NCBI RefSeq assembly: GCF_000223905.1
Contig: NC_015944.1
Span: forward strand, 124,001 to 188,000
DNA: 64,000 nt
DNA from: Haloarcula hispanica ATCC 33960
GTDB lineage: Archaea > Halobacteriota > Halobacteria > Halobacteriales > Haloarculaceae
Reading direction: 5' to 3'
Numbering within the stretch: position 1 is the stretch's first letter; every line of letters begins with the position of its first letter. This document shows, in pieces, positions 1 to 8,399 of the stretch. The notes under the pieces were generated by a model. That model saw nothing but the letters and a program-made list of their open reading frames with translations. It was not told where the DNA came from and did not search any database. Both the position numbers and the translations under genes were made by a program.

Positions 1-932
1 CGCTGTGAAAGTGCTATTCCACACACGAACAGCGCAGTGCCACCACCGAACAGCGGTGCCGCTATCCCACCCAACCGCAAAACGCCCGTCGCTCCAAGCA
101 GCGACAGGGCAGTCGCTAACGCGCCGAACCCGGCGAATGCGACGCCTGCGGAGTCCCGGACTCGTTTGAGGTCCCAATCGAGCCAAGAGAGCCCTCCAGC
201 GGCCGCGCCGATCAAGAGGGTAAACACCGCTGCGGGGAGCGTGATGTATGCGAGCGCCTTCACCGCCATCACGGGACCGAGAAGTGTTCCGACCGCGAGG
301 AGACTCAACACCGGCCCAACGGCCGTATCACGGGGGACGAACGTCACGACACGCCCGTCGTTCAGTTCGGTCAGCGTCATCCGCTGGCCGTCGTCTGAGA
401 CGGTCGCGCCGTCAATGGTCCGCCCGACTCGCATCCCATCGGGGGCAACGATGACGAGGCGGTCAGCGCCGAGGCCGTCGAGGTTTCGATAGCCGTAGGC
501 TTCGGTAAACTCGCCAGTGCGGACCGCCCCGCCGACAGACTGCTCGGCGAAATCGGCCTCGCGGTAGCGCAGCGTTATGACGCCGTCGCCGGAGACGTTC
601 GCGCTCAGAAGCTCGGTGTCCCACATCGCTCTGTCGGCGATAGCGGTTCGGAGGCTCTCGTTCGCCCGGAGACGTGCAACCCCATCTGAGTCGGACAGGC
701 GGTTGTGGACGACCCACGTTGCGCTTCCGTTGGCGTTGACGGCGACGGTAGCGTTGCTGTGGGTGACAGTGACCGAGACGCCGTGGGACTCGGCCGTCGA
801 TTCGAACGTGTCACCGCAGGCGTCACACAGCGGCCGCGGCGGCGGCGCTGCACCAGCGGGCATGGCAGTGACGAGGAGCGACGCACAGACCAGACAGAGG
901 AGGGCGAGGTGGTGGAGTCGATGCGGGGCCAT
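1..932 (-). CDS. Secreted/membrane-anchored hypothetical protein (3' end outside window)
   Basis: An open frame without stops reads from an ATG at 932 to the left edge, about 310 residues, so the C-terminus is missing. Residues 9-28 form a hydrophobic signal-like segment, followed by a Cys-x-x-Cys pair (C36, C39). A long polar beta-rich region follows, and then at least three hydrophobic segments begin near residue 200. The layout suggests an exported N-domain with a C-terminal membrane part. Frames on the other strand and in other phases here have basic, low-complexity translations and look like shadows. I do not recognise the family and assign no function. Confidence 0.75.
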   Translation of the reverse strand, partial: MAPHRLHHLALLCLVCASLLVTAMPAGAAPPPRPLCDACGDTFESTAESHGVSVTVTHSNATVAVNANGSATWVVHNRLSDSDGVARLRANESLRTAIADRAMWDTELLSANVSGDGVITLRYREADFAEQSVGGAVRTGEFTEAYGYRNLDGLGADRLVIVAPDGMRVGRTIDGATVSDDGQRMTLTELNDGRVVTFVPRDTAVGPVLSLLAVGTLLGPVMAVKALAYITLPAAVFTLLIGAAAGGLSWLDWDLKRVRDSAGVAFAGFGALATALSLLGATGVLRLGGIAAPLFGGGTALFVCGIALSQ

Positions 933-1079
933 ATAACATATCTACCTTGTCATGTGTTAAGAGCTATCGATTACTCAAACAACAGTTATACCAACACGGA
1001 CGGCGAGTGACACTTCGGCCAAAACATCTCTGACAATTGTACCGTCTAATACATATCGCGTGGACGATTCAGGCCGTAT

Positions 1080-1949
1080 TCAAGTATCGGCGGTGTCAGT
1101 GTGGTGGCTGAGCGGAGCGGCCGCCGTTTGGGCCTCGTCGATTACTCCTGCTGCCCACCCGATCACATCGGGGTGCGTACAGCGGATGATATCGAATCCG
1201 ATGTCGCGCTCCCGGTCGATGGTCAGAAACACCGTTTCGCCGTCGATGAGGTCGATACTGCAGGGAACAGATTCGTCGAGACTGTAGTACGTCACGGACG
1301 CCGTCGCGGCCTCGATAGTCTGCCAGCGGCCACGGAGGTCAGCGTCTGAAAGCATCGTCTCGGTCAGGTCGGTGTCGAACACGACGGTCCCATCCGCTTC
1401 GTTGCCTGCCCGTACCGCCTCCTCGTACGTGTACATCGGGAGCGCGATGAACGTTCCTAGGAGCGAGCGGAACGACGACGCGTTCTGGATAGCGTTAGCG
1501 ACGATGCGGGCCGCGGCGAGTGGGTCGGCACTCTGGTCGGCCACGAGTTGTCCCTCGGCGAGACACCGCAGATCGAAGTCGAACCAGTCTGTCGGCAGTC
1601 GCTGGACGACGTCGGGATACTCCTGTCCGATGGAAACCGTCCCGAGTAACTGCGTGAAATCGTCGTAAACAAGCTTTCCCAGGCCGGTTAGCGCGTACAC
1701 CTTCTCCCCGTTCCGTCGCGTGATCCAGTCACGGTCCTCTAAGTCACCGAGGATTCGACTGAGCGTCACGCGCGTCACCCCCGTCCGGTCGCTCAGTTCG
1801 TCACGACTGCAGGGACCGTCAGACAAGAGTTCGAGGACGCGAAGGCGGTGTTCCGAGCGGGCGAGGAACGCCACCGCTTCGATGGCATCGCTCGACAGCC
1901 CCTCGGCGGACCGGGCCGCTGTTCCGTTCTGCAGGTTTGCGGTCGTCAT
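1080..1949 (-). CDS. Winged-helix transcriptional regulator, FilR1-type
   Basis: The 289-residue protein has an N-terminal winged helix-turn-helix at about residues 25-90 (SRDELSDRTGVTRVTLSRIL is the recognition region). A longer alpha/beta domain follows that resembles the FilR1 middle domain of archaeal regulators. It is transcribed away from the ABC exporter genes that begin at 2115, so that exporter is the likely target; this is inference from position. A DtxR-type palindrome lies 19-34 bp upstream of its ATG, overlapping its probable core promoter, so metal status may control it. The ligand is unknown. Confidence 0.85.
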   Translation of the reverse strand: MTTANLQNGTAARSAEGLSSDAIEAVAFLARSEHRLRVLELLSDGPCSRDELSDRTGVTRVTLSRILGDLEDRDWITRRNGEKVYALTGLGKLVYDDFTQLLGTVSIGQEYPDVVQRLPTDWFDFDLRCLAEGQLVADQSADPLAAARIVANAIQNASSFRSLLGTFIALPMYTYEEAVRAGNEADGTVVFDTDLTETMLSDADLRGRWQTIEAATASVTYYSLDESVPCSIDLIDGETVFLTIDRERDIGFDIIRCTHPDVIGWAAGVIDEAQTAAAPLSHHTDTADT

Positions 1950-1967
1950 TTGGGTATCCAGCGATAG

Positions 1968-1983
1968 TTTAGGACTGCCTAAA
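1968..1983. promoter_or_regulatory. Candidate DtxR-family iron box
   Basis: The sequence TTTAGG-ACTG-CCTAAA is a perfect inverted repeat with a 4-bp spacer. The TTAGG/CCTAA arms are those of DtxR/IdeR-type metal boxes, and the same arms and spacing occur at 14171-14184. It sits between the FilR1-type regulator and the ABC exporter, where the TATA box of the regulator would be expected. Binding has not been shown. Confidence 0.55.
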
Positions 1984-2114
1984 ACAGTTTCTCCTTCGGC
2001 CTGTTGTCCGAGTTTAGATGTACGTATCCACGAAACCGGTGTCTGATTATCTGGGATGTTCTTATTCAGTATAACAACTTATATCGACAGAACCACGATG
2101 GTAGGCAGAACGCC

Positions 2115-2864
2115 GTGACAGCAATCGAGATCGAGTCGCTCAGGAAGTCGTACGGCGACGTGACTGCGATACCGGACCTCTCGCTCAGCATCGACGACGG
2201 CGAGTTTTTCGGGTTGCTCGGGCCGAACGGCGCTGGCAAGACCACGACGATGGAGATACTCACCGGACAGCTCAGTCCGGACGGTGGACAGGTGTCGGTA
2301 CTCGGTGTCGACCCGGCGACGCAGCCAACAGCGGTCCGCGAACGAGCGGGAATCCTCCCGGAGAAGGAGTCACCACCGAGTTTCATGACGCCGCGCGAGT
2401 ACTTCGACTTCGTCGGTGCTATCCGGGATATGCCCGACGACGCGGTGACCGAGCAGACCGAGTCGTGGGCCGACCGTCTCGGCTTTACCGAGAAACTCGA
2501 TACACTGTCATCGGACCTTTCGCGGGGCCAACAGCAGAAAGTGATGATCGCCGGCGCGTTCTTCCACGAGCCAGCCGTCGTGTTCATCGACGAACCGCTG
2601 GCGAACCTCGACCCGATCGTTCAGGAGCGGGTCAAGCGCTTCCTGCGCTCCTACCGGGACGACGGCAACACAATCGTCGTCACCACACACGACGTAGACG
2701 TCGCCGCCGAACTCTGTTCGCGGGTCGGCATCATGTACGGCGGCGACCTCGTCGCCGACGTCCGTCCGGCGGAACTCGACGCCGATGTAACGCTCCTCGA
2801 CGTGTTTCTGGACAACGTCGACGCAACAGTGGACCGGGGAGCCAACCCTCTGACACATGAGTGA
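2115..2864 (+). CDS. ABC transporter ATP-binding protein (exporter type)
   Basis: The 249-residue nucleotide-binding subunit energises transport at the inner face of the membrane. It has a Walker A (GPNGAGKTT, residues 36-44), a signature loop (LSRGQQQK, about 135-142), a Walker B (VVFIDEP) and an H-loop His in VTTHD. I chose the GTG at 2115 because homology starts there. Upstream codons in frame are not family-like, and a TATA-like ACTTATATC lies about 30 bp before it. Its stop overlaps the permease start by 8 bp, so the two are co-translated. The substrate is not evident. Confidence 0.92.
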   Translation: MTAIEIESLRKSYGDVTAIPDLSLSIDDGEFFGLLGPNGAGKTTTMEILTGQLSPDGGQVSVLGVDPATQPTAVRERAGILPEKESPPSFMTPREYFDFVGAIRDMPDDAVTEQTESWADRLGFTEKLDTLSSDLSRGQQQKVMIAGAFFHEPAVVFIDEPLANLDPIVQERVKRFLRSYRDDGNTIVVTTHDVDVAAELCSRVGIMYGGDLVADVRPAELDADVTLLDVFLDNVDATVDRGANPLTHE

Positions 2865-4290
2865 CGGTCGGGCGCGCAGGGTGTTCGTCGAGATGCTCCG
2901 CGAGGAGTGGCGACTCCACAGCCGGCTCTTCCGCGGCAGTCACTTCTCCCTGTTTCCGGTGTTCATCTGCCTGCTCGTTGGCGGCGCAGCCAAGCTTCTC
3001 GCTGTTACCGGGACCGAACCGAAAACCGTGTTCGCCGGGCTCCACGCACTGGTGTTCGTCTTCGGTCTCCACACGGGGTCTCTCGGATTTGTGGGACGGG
3101 ATGCCCTCCGGAACCTCCTCGGTGACGTGACGCTGCTGGTGTTCTCTGCCCGCACGCTCCCGCTGTCGCAGAACACGTTGCTGGGGCTGTTCGTCGTCAA
3201 GGACAGTGTCTACTACGCAGTGCTGTTTCTGCTGCCGATCTCTCTGGGAACGGTGCTTGCAGTCCATGGCGTCGCCGGGCCTCTCCTCGTCGTTGCGACT
3301 GTCTCCCTTCTGTGGACGACCCTGGCACTGACGTTCGTCCTCGGGATGGGAACGACGATTGCGGCCCTCGGTCTCACCGGCCGCGGCGTTCCCGGTCTGG
3401 CACTACTCGCGGCCCCACTCGTCGCAGTCGGTGCAGCGCTAGCCAGTGGTGTCGATGTCGTCTCCTACACCCCCTACGGCCTGTTTCTCGCTCAGACTCC
3501 CCTGCGGGTCGGCGCGACAGCGACCGTCATCCTCGGCGTCTTTCTGCTCGGGGCGCTCACCTTTGACGCAACCGCCCCTCGCTCCGCTCGAACAGTCGAA
3601 CCGGTCTTCCGCCGCTGGTGGCGACGGATCGGTGACCCAGTTGCGACCAAGAGCCTGCTCGACATCCACCGGAGCGCAGGCGGGTTCGGGAAGGTCCTTT
3701 TCTCGGCGGCGGTGCTGTTTGGTGTCACCGCCGCGCTGGTCGATTTCGCCGGCCAGATAACGGGCGTGCCACCGTCGACCGGAATCTCGTTCGGTGCGAT
3801 TCTCGGGCTCTCGGGATTTACGACGTATAACTGGCTCACGCAATCCGACGACGTTACCCTGTACTTCGCCCATCCCCTCTCTGTGAACGCCGTTTTCGCG
3901 GGGAAGTTCCGGGCGTTCCTCCTGCTCGGCCCGCTGGTCGGACTCGCGTTCTACGGACTCGCACTGGCCTGGCGTGGCGGGCCGGTCGCCGAGGCGGTCG
4001 TCGGGGCCGTCCTGCTCGTCGGTGTCGCCTGCTACATCTTCGGCACCACCGTGTACCTCACCGGCCTCTCTCCGAACGAGTTCCTCTTCGACACGGCCCT
4101 GTTCGCTGTTTTCGGCGCGGCAATGGTCCTCCCGCTGGTCCCGATCCTCATCGCCGGGTTCGCCATCTCACCGCTGTCCGGGCCCCTGCTTGCCGCGCTC
4201 GGTGGGTCTGGTGGCGTCCTGGGCGCTGTCGGCGTCGGCCTTTACCGTCGGTCGTTACCGAAGTGGGCGACGCGGTATCAACAGGCGTGA
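2857..4290 (+). CDS. ABC exporter membrane subunit
   Basis: This 477-residue protein is dominated by hydrophobic segments, roughly ten to twelve, in two halves joined by a basic cytoplasmic loop near residues 250-265. It directly follows and overlaps the ATPase gene, which makes it the membrane partner of a two-gene exporter. No substrate-binding protein is next to it, which fits export or membrane-protein handling rather than uptake. The sequence is not close enough to a named permease to give a substrate. Confidence 0.85.
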   Translation: MSDGRARRVFVEMLREEWRLHSRLFRGSHFSLFPVFICLLVGGAAKLLAVTGTEPKTVFAGLHALVFVFGLHTGSLGFVGRDALRNLLGDVTLLVFSARTLPLSQNTLLGLFVVKDSVYYAVLFLLPISLGTVLAVHGVAGPLLVVATVSLLWTTLALTFVLGMGTTIAALGLTGRGVPGLALLAAPLVAVGAALASGVDVVSYTPYGLFLAQTPLRVGATATVILGVFLLGALTFDATAPRSARTVEPVFRRWWRRIGDPVATKSLLDIHRSAGGFGKVLFSAAVLFGVTAALVDFAGQITGVPPSTGISFGAILGLSGFTTYNWLTQSDDVTLYFAHPLSVNAVFAGKFRAFLLLGPLVGLAFYGLALAWRGGPVAEAVVGAVLLVGVACYIFGTTVYLTGLSPNEFLFDTALFAVFGAAMVLPLVPILIAGFAISPLSGPLLAALGGSGGVLGAVGVGLYRRSLPKWATRYQQA

Positions 4291-4457
4291 ACTGCAAAAC
4301 AGCTGTCCGTGACGACGAATCGGACACAAGCCACCGAAATGTATCGGTAATGCGGTCGACGTAACCGAATGCGGGCTCTGTGTCGTCACTGCCGGATTCC
4401 CGCGCTGAATATATTCGCACAAAGGCTCTCTACGGCAGCTAGCGACCGATAGATCGT

Positions 4458-4691
4458 ATGGCAGAACAGCAACTCGATCTCCGAGAGATTCCACCGCCGA
4501 AGCGACACCCGAAGATCTTCGACGCGTTCGAGGAACTGGACAGCGGAGAGGCACTGACGATTGTCAACGACCACAAGCCGACGCCGCTCTATCACCAGAT
4601 GGCCGCGGAGCGACAATCGTTCGACGCCGAGGGCTACACTGTCGACCGCATCGGGCCGAACGAGTTCATCGCGACCCTCCCGAAGAAGTAG
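4458..4691 (+). CDS. DUF2249 small protein
   Basis: The 77-residue acidic protein carries the DUF2249 pattern: an N-terminal region LDLREIPPPKRHPKIFDAF, then the strand and turn VNDHKPTPLYHQM. The fold is TusA-like, and in halophilic archaea such proteins often lie near redox or nitrogen-oxide genes. The conserved DH-K-P-PL core is present. The TusA active-site cysteine is absent, since the protein has no Cys. It stands alone between the exporter genes and a hypothetical gene. Function is unknown. Confidence 0.85.
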   Translation: MAEQQLDLREIPPPKRHPKIFDAFEELDSGEALTIVNDHKPTPLYHQMAAERQSFDAEGYTVDRIGPNEFIATLPKK

Positions 4692-4757
4692 CGACAAACT
4701 CGGAGTCCAAGTCCCGGTTTCCGAATCGCTTTTGTTGGTCAGTATTGGTACTCGGAT

Positions 4758-5591
4758 ATGGACCGCCGTACCGCGAGACTACTGAACGGTGTGCTAGCGC
4801 TATGCTGTCTCGCGCTTGTCTTCGCTGCCGTGTATCCGTTCAGTACTGCGAGCCCACACGCGGAAAACCCGGTCGACGAACGGTTTACCGTTCCCGAGTC
4901 CGATGAATACCGGGCGTCGGGAGCGATTGTCGCGGATAGTGAAACAGCGCTCGAATTCGAGGGCGCTGTGACCGCTGACGGCGGCCGCTACCTGTTCATT
5001 GACGAGGGTGATGTCCGAACCGAACAGTATCAGGCGTCGCCGGGCGACCCGGTCTACAGTCGTATCGTCGTCGACGACGACGGCAGTACCGACCGCCGGC
5101 GAGAGCAGATCCAGAGCGATACCGATCGGGAACTCCTTCAGGAGACCCGGACTGACGGGGCCGTCACGTTCATCCTCAAGCAGGAGTCAGAGGATGTGGC
5201 GGACGATGTCTCGGGCGCGGCGTCGGTAGTCGTCAGGAGCCTGTACCTCGTCGAATACGAACGGGAAGCCGACGCCGCTCAGGCAGCGACCGTCTACAAG
5301 CCGAAAAACGGCTGGTACGAGGGGCGGGAAACGTACCACGTCACCGGGGCTACGGGGACAGTGCGAACAGTCGGTGACACGACTGACGTTCGCTCCGCGA
5401 CAGTTACGTGGGACCTGACGAAGTCCGCGGGGACGTATGCAGAACTCGCCTTGGGCAGACTGGCAGGGAAGGCACCGGAAACATACGACCTCTCCTTCGA
5501 GTTCGATTCGGGCGAGACGACAGTGAATCGACCGGCGTGGGTCACCGACGCCCGTACTGAACGTAGCGGACAGTCACAGGACGCGTCGTAA
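4758..5591 (+). CDS. Exported or N-anchored haloarchaeal hypothetical protein
   Basis: The 277-residue protein has one N-terminal hydrophobic segment (about residues 9-29) followed by a strongly acidic extracellular-type domain rich in beta-strand-like sequence. There is no lipobox cysteine and no twin arginine, so it is either a Sec substrate or a single-pass anchored protein. It begins 66 bp after the DUF2249 gene and may share a transcript. I recognise no enzymatic motif. Confidence 0.7.
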   Translation: MDRRTARLLNGVLALCCLALVFAAVYPFSTASPHAENPVDERFTVPESDEYRASGAIVADSETALEFEGAVTADGGRYLFIDEGDVRTEQYQASPGDPVYSRIVVDDDGSTDRRREQIQSDTDRELLQETRTDGAVTFILKQESEDVADDVSGAASVVVRSLYLVEYEREADAAQAATVYKPKNGWYEGRETYHVTGATGTVRTVGDTTDVRSATVTWDLTKSAGTYAELALGRLAGKAPETYDLSFEFDSGETTVNRPAWVTDARTERSGQSQDAS

Positions 5592-5795
5592 CGGCAGGGC
5601 TGTCGTGTACGGTCTGTATGGAGCCGCCAGCCCTCGGCGACCCGTCTAAGAGTGAAGACTAAGCGCTGTAGAGACTGGGACTGCAGGCAGTAGAGCAGAA
5701 AACTGCGGTTGTCTTCCCCTCGACGGGCTGAAAGTGCCATATTCGCCGCGTGTATGGCCGGTTTTTATTTCCTTCCCCGCGAACTACCGGACAGA

Positions 5796-6347
5796 ATGGC
5801 ATCCTACGAGGCGTTTGACCCAGCCGTCGAAATCAACGGGCAAACGGTACTCACGATAGTCGAGGAGGCGATGGGGAAGTTCTCAGACGAGTACCGGGAA
5901 CGAGCGCTAACGGCGCTCGATGCGGAGGGAATCACCGACCCGGCGGCCGACGAGTGGTACCCACAACAGGCCTGGCTGAACGCGTTCGAGACGATTGCCG
6001 ACGACCTGCAACCGCACGTCCTCGACCGACTCGGCGAACAGATCCCGCGTGTCGCTGACTGGCCGAACGATTTCGATTCTGTTCCGGAGGGGCTCCAGTC
6101 GATAGACGAGGCCTACCAGCGCAATCACCGTGGCGGGGATATCGGGCACTATCGCTTCGAATCCGTGGGCGAGCGGACCGGCGAGGTGACGTGTGAGAAC
6201 CCGTATCCGTGCCCGTTCGACCGTGGCCTCATCCGGGGTGTCGCCCAGCAATACGCGCCGGTCGGCGCGTTCGTGTTCATCGAAGAAACGGGTCAGACGT
6301 GTCGTCGGAACGGTGACGATACGTGTACGTACACCGTCTACTGGTAA
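5796..6347 (+). CDS. Unassigned protein with V4R-like C-terminal cysteine pattern
   Basis: The 183-residue protein starts best at the ATG at 5796, because sequence upstream in frame is basic and unlike the rest. The C-terminal third has three conserved-looking cysteines before a final C-R-R-N-G-D-D-T-C-T-Y turn, and the segment ENPYPCPFDRGLIRG. This resembles the end of V4R/heme-NO-binding-like sensor domains, but the match is by eye only and weak. It could be a small-molecule sensor. It is followed tail to tail by a GbsR-type regulator, 8 bp away. Confidence 0.6.
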   Translation: MASYEAFDPAVEINGQTVLTIVEEAMGKFSDEYRERALTALDAEGITDPAADEWYPQQAWLNAFETIADDLQPHVLDRLGEQIPRVADWPNDFDSVPEGLQSIDEAYQRNHRGGDIGHYRFESVGERTGEVTCENPYPCPFDRGLIRGVAQQYAPVGAFVFIEETGQTCRRNGDDTCTYTVYW

Positions 6348-6355
6348 CGCGGTGA

Positions 6356-6859
6356 CTACCGCTCGTAGGACTCGAGCGCCTCGCGGAGTTCTGCGGCGGA
6401 GTACTCCGACGCGAGCTGTACGATCTCCTCCAGGTCTTCGTACGTTTCACGGAGATTTCGAACGCGCTCTTGCTCGCGAGTCTCTGCTGATACCTGCTCT
6501 TCCGCCCGGCGGATGGTCCTGAGCGTCGTCTGGACTTCCCGTTGGATGTACTGCTGGAACACGTCCTGCAGGATGAACCAGACCTCACGTTCGGCCTCGA
6601 ACCGGACTCGTCTGCCGCCCCCTGCAGACGACCTGCGGTGGATGAGCCCGATACGCGACAGCGTCCGTGTGACGTTACTCACCGTCGATTTCGCGTAGCC
6701 GGTTTCTTCGACGAGTTCTGGGATGGAGAGGGGGTCCGATGCGAAGTACAGCACGCCGTAGATGCGCCCGGCGCTTCGGCTGAGGCCGTACACCTCGGCC
6801 GATTGCTCCATCGATTCGATGACGCGTTCGCGTGCGACCGCGCTGTCGTCATCACTCAT
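6356..6859 (-). CDS. GbsR/MarR-type transcriptional regulator
   Basis: The 167-residue protein has a winged helix-turn-helix at about residues 35-95 (PLSIPELVEETGYAKSTVSN then RIGLIHRR and a basic wing GGGRRVRF). A long charged helix follows, suited to dimerisation. This is the layout of GbsR-like repressors, which in bacteria act on osmolyte genes. It is divergent from a small ArsR-type regulator, and the perfect dyad at 6948-6973 lies between them. A TATA-like AATAAATAG sits at about 6916-6924. Targets are unknown. Confidence 0.85.
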   Translation of the reverse strand: MSDDDSAVARERVIESMEQSAEVYGLSRSAGRIYGVLYFASDPLSIPELVEETGYAKSTVSNVTRTLSRIGLIHRRSSAGGGRRVRFEAEREVWFILQDVFQQYIQREVQTTLRTIRRAEEQVSAETREQERVRNLRETYEDLEEIVQLASEYSAAELREALESYER

Positions 6860-6947
6860 GCATCCGAACTGGCTGCCCTGTTTGCCGCGTGTCCTGCTGC
6901 GTCATACCTCAGGCTATTTATTCCGTAAGTATTAAATTGTTTGATTG

Positions 6948-6973
6948 GTTTGTTCGGATTGAGCCGAACAAAC
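6948..6973. promoter_or_regulatory. Perfect 26-bp dyad between two regulators
   Basis: GTTTGTTCGG and CCGAACAAAC form perfect 10-bp arms around a 6-bp spacer. The site ends 33 bp before the ArsR-type gene at 7006 and 89 bp before the GbsR-type start at 6859. Length, symmetry and position fit an operator bound by one or both winged-helix proteins. Confidence 0.65.
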
Positions 6974-7005
6974 AGAAGCGAACGTCAATACCCTCCCTAC
7001 AATCC

Positions 7006-7359
7006 ATGGCAAGCGTCTTCCCCCATCACCCGCCAGTTGACTATGCACCCCGAGAGCAGACGAACGTCGTAGTCAACGGTACCGAACCGACTGACGTCCT
7101 TCAGATTCTCTCGTCTGAGGCTGCTCAGGAGATACTGGGGGCGGTCAGGAACGAACCGCGGACCGCGTCGGATATCGCCGATGCAGTCGACCGCTCGCTC
7201 CAGAGCGTCTCCTATCACCTCGACCGTCTCTGTGAAGCTGACCTTATCGAACCCGCCGAAACGTGGTACTCGGAGAAGGGGACAGAGATGACAGTGTACG
7301 CTCTCGCCACGGAACGCCTCGTCGTGCAGTTCGGTGACAGCACCGACCGATCCGTGTAG
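7006..7359 (+). CDS. ArsR-type helix-turn-helix regulator
   Basis: The 117-residue protein contains a single winged helix-turn-helix (QEILGAVRNEPRTASDIADAVDRSLQSVSYHLDRL, about residues 37-72) followed by a beta wing with the acidic-basic turn SEKGTEMTVYAL. I start it at the ATG at 7006, since upstream codons in frame are shadow-like. No metal-binding cysteines are seen, so it is not a classical metal sensor. It is divergent from the GbsR-type gene and shares the 6948-6973 dyad with it. Confidence 0.85.
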   Translation: MASVFPHHPPVDYAPREQTNVVVNGTEPTDVLQILSSEAAQEILGAVRNEPRTASDIADAVDRSLQSVSYHLDRLCEADLIEPAETWYSEKGTEMTVYALATERLVVQFGDSTDRSV

Positions 7360-7472
7360 CGTCACCACTCGTTTCGAGTGCTGCCTGTAATCGGAGTCTG
7401 CAGTGAGGTTCGGATGGCTTTGTTTTCGCTACCGAGGCAGAAGACAAACAGACCTATTGGACGCCTTATCGT

Positions 7473-8357
7473 ATGCCGAATATGGACGAGGAGACGGGCG
7501 CGGAACAGATGACGGCGACAGTGCGACAACGGGTTTCGAGCGTACTGGACGCCGACGCTCAAAGCGCGACGGCACTCGACGGCGGGGAAGTCGGGTCGGT
7601 CTACCGTGTGACGTTTCGCGACCGTCCTGACGTGGCGGTGAAAGTCGACGACTCGCCGCTCGGAATCGAGGCGGCAATGCTTCAGTACCTCGACCGTGAC
7701 ACGCCGCTCCCCGTTCCGGACGTCCTCCACGTCGAACCGGAACTGCTCGTGCTGTCGTTCGTCCGCGGAGACGGCCGATTCGGTGAACGGGCCGAACGCG
7801 ACCTCGCGCGCCACGTCGCGTCTCTCCACGACGTCTCGGCTGACGCGTTCGGCTTTCCGTTCGATACCCTTTCGGGGCCGTTCAGCCAGTCGAACCCGTG
7901 GACCGAGTCGTGGATCGACTTCTTCCGCGAGCGACGGCTTCTCCCGTTCGCAAGGACTGCGCGGGACGCTGGGGCTCTGCCAGCCACCGAGTTCGACCGG
8001 GTGCAGCGACTGGCGGAAACGCTCGATACTCGTCTCGTCGAGCCGGCCACGCCGTCGCTGCTGCACGGCGACATCCACCCCGGAAACGTTGTCGTGGCTG
8101 ACGGAACCGTTCGGGCCGTCCTCGATCCAGCGATATATTTCGGCCACGCTGAAGTAGACCTGGCGTACGTCGACCGACTGGACTCGATCGGCGCTGCGTT
8201 CTACGATGAGTACCGCCGCCACCGCAATATCTCCGAGCGGTACTTCGACGAACGGCGCGACGTGTATATCGCCTTCCACGCCCTGGAGAACGTCCGGTTT
8301 TTCGGCGACGACGGACTCCCGAGGCTCGACAGCGCGTTAGACCGCCTCGGGGTGTAA
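7473..8357 (+). CDS. Fructosamine/ketosamine-3-kinase family protein
   Basis: The 294-residue protein has the aminoglycoside-phosphotransferase kinase fold. VAVKVD gives the nucleotide-binding Lys, HGDIHPGN (H198, D200) the catalytic loop, and LDPAIYFGHAEVDLAY the metal-binding D-P motif typical of fructosamine kinases. These enzymes phosphorylate sugar adducts on amines, marking glycated molecules for breakdown. The gene stands alone and converges on the MFS gene with a hairpin between them. Another small amine or sugar could be the substrate. Confidence 0.85.
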   Translation: MPNMDEETGAEQMTATVRQRVSSVLDADAQSATALDGGEVGSVYRVTFRDRPDVAVKVDDSPLGIEAAMLQYLDRDTPLPVPDVLHVEPELLVLSFVRGDGRFGERAERDLARHVASLHDVSADAFGFPFDTLSGPFSQSNPWTESWIDFFRERRLLPFARTARDAGALPATEFDRVQRLAETLDTRLVEPATPSLLHGDIHPGNVVVADGTVRAVLDPAIYFGHAEVDLAYVDRLDSIGAAFYDEYRRHRNISERYFDERRDVYIAFHALENVRFFGDDGLPRLDSALDRLGV

Positions 8358-8380
8358 AAAGCGGGAGCGGTGGACCCGCC
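8356..8380 (-). terminator. Hairpin plus T-run terminator of the sugar-porter gene
   Basis: GCGGG (8361-8365) pairs with CCCGC (8375-8379). Read on the minus strand the hairpin is followed by five T residues (8356-8360). It lies 20 bp past the stop of the MFS gene and overlaps the last bases of the convergent kinase gene. Confidence 0.5.
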
Positions 8381-8399
8381 CGCCGTTCCGATGGTCGAC

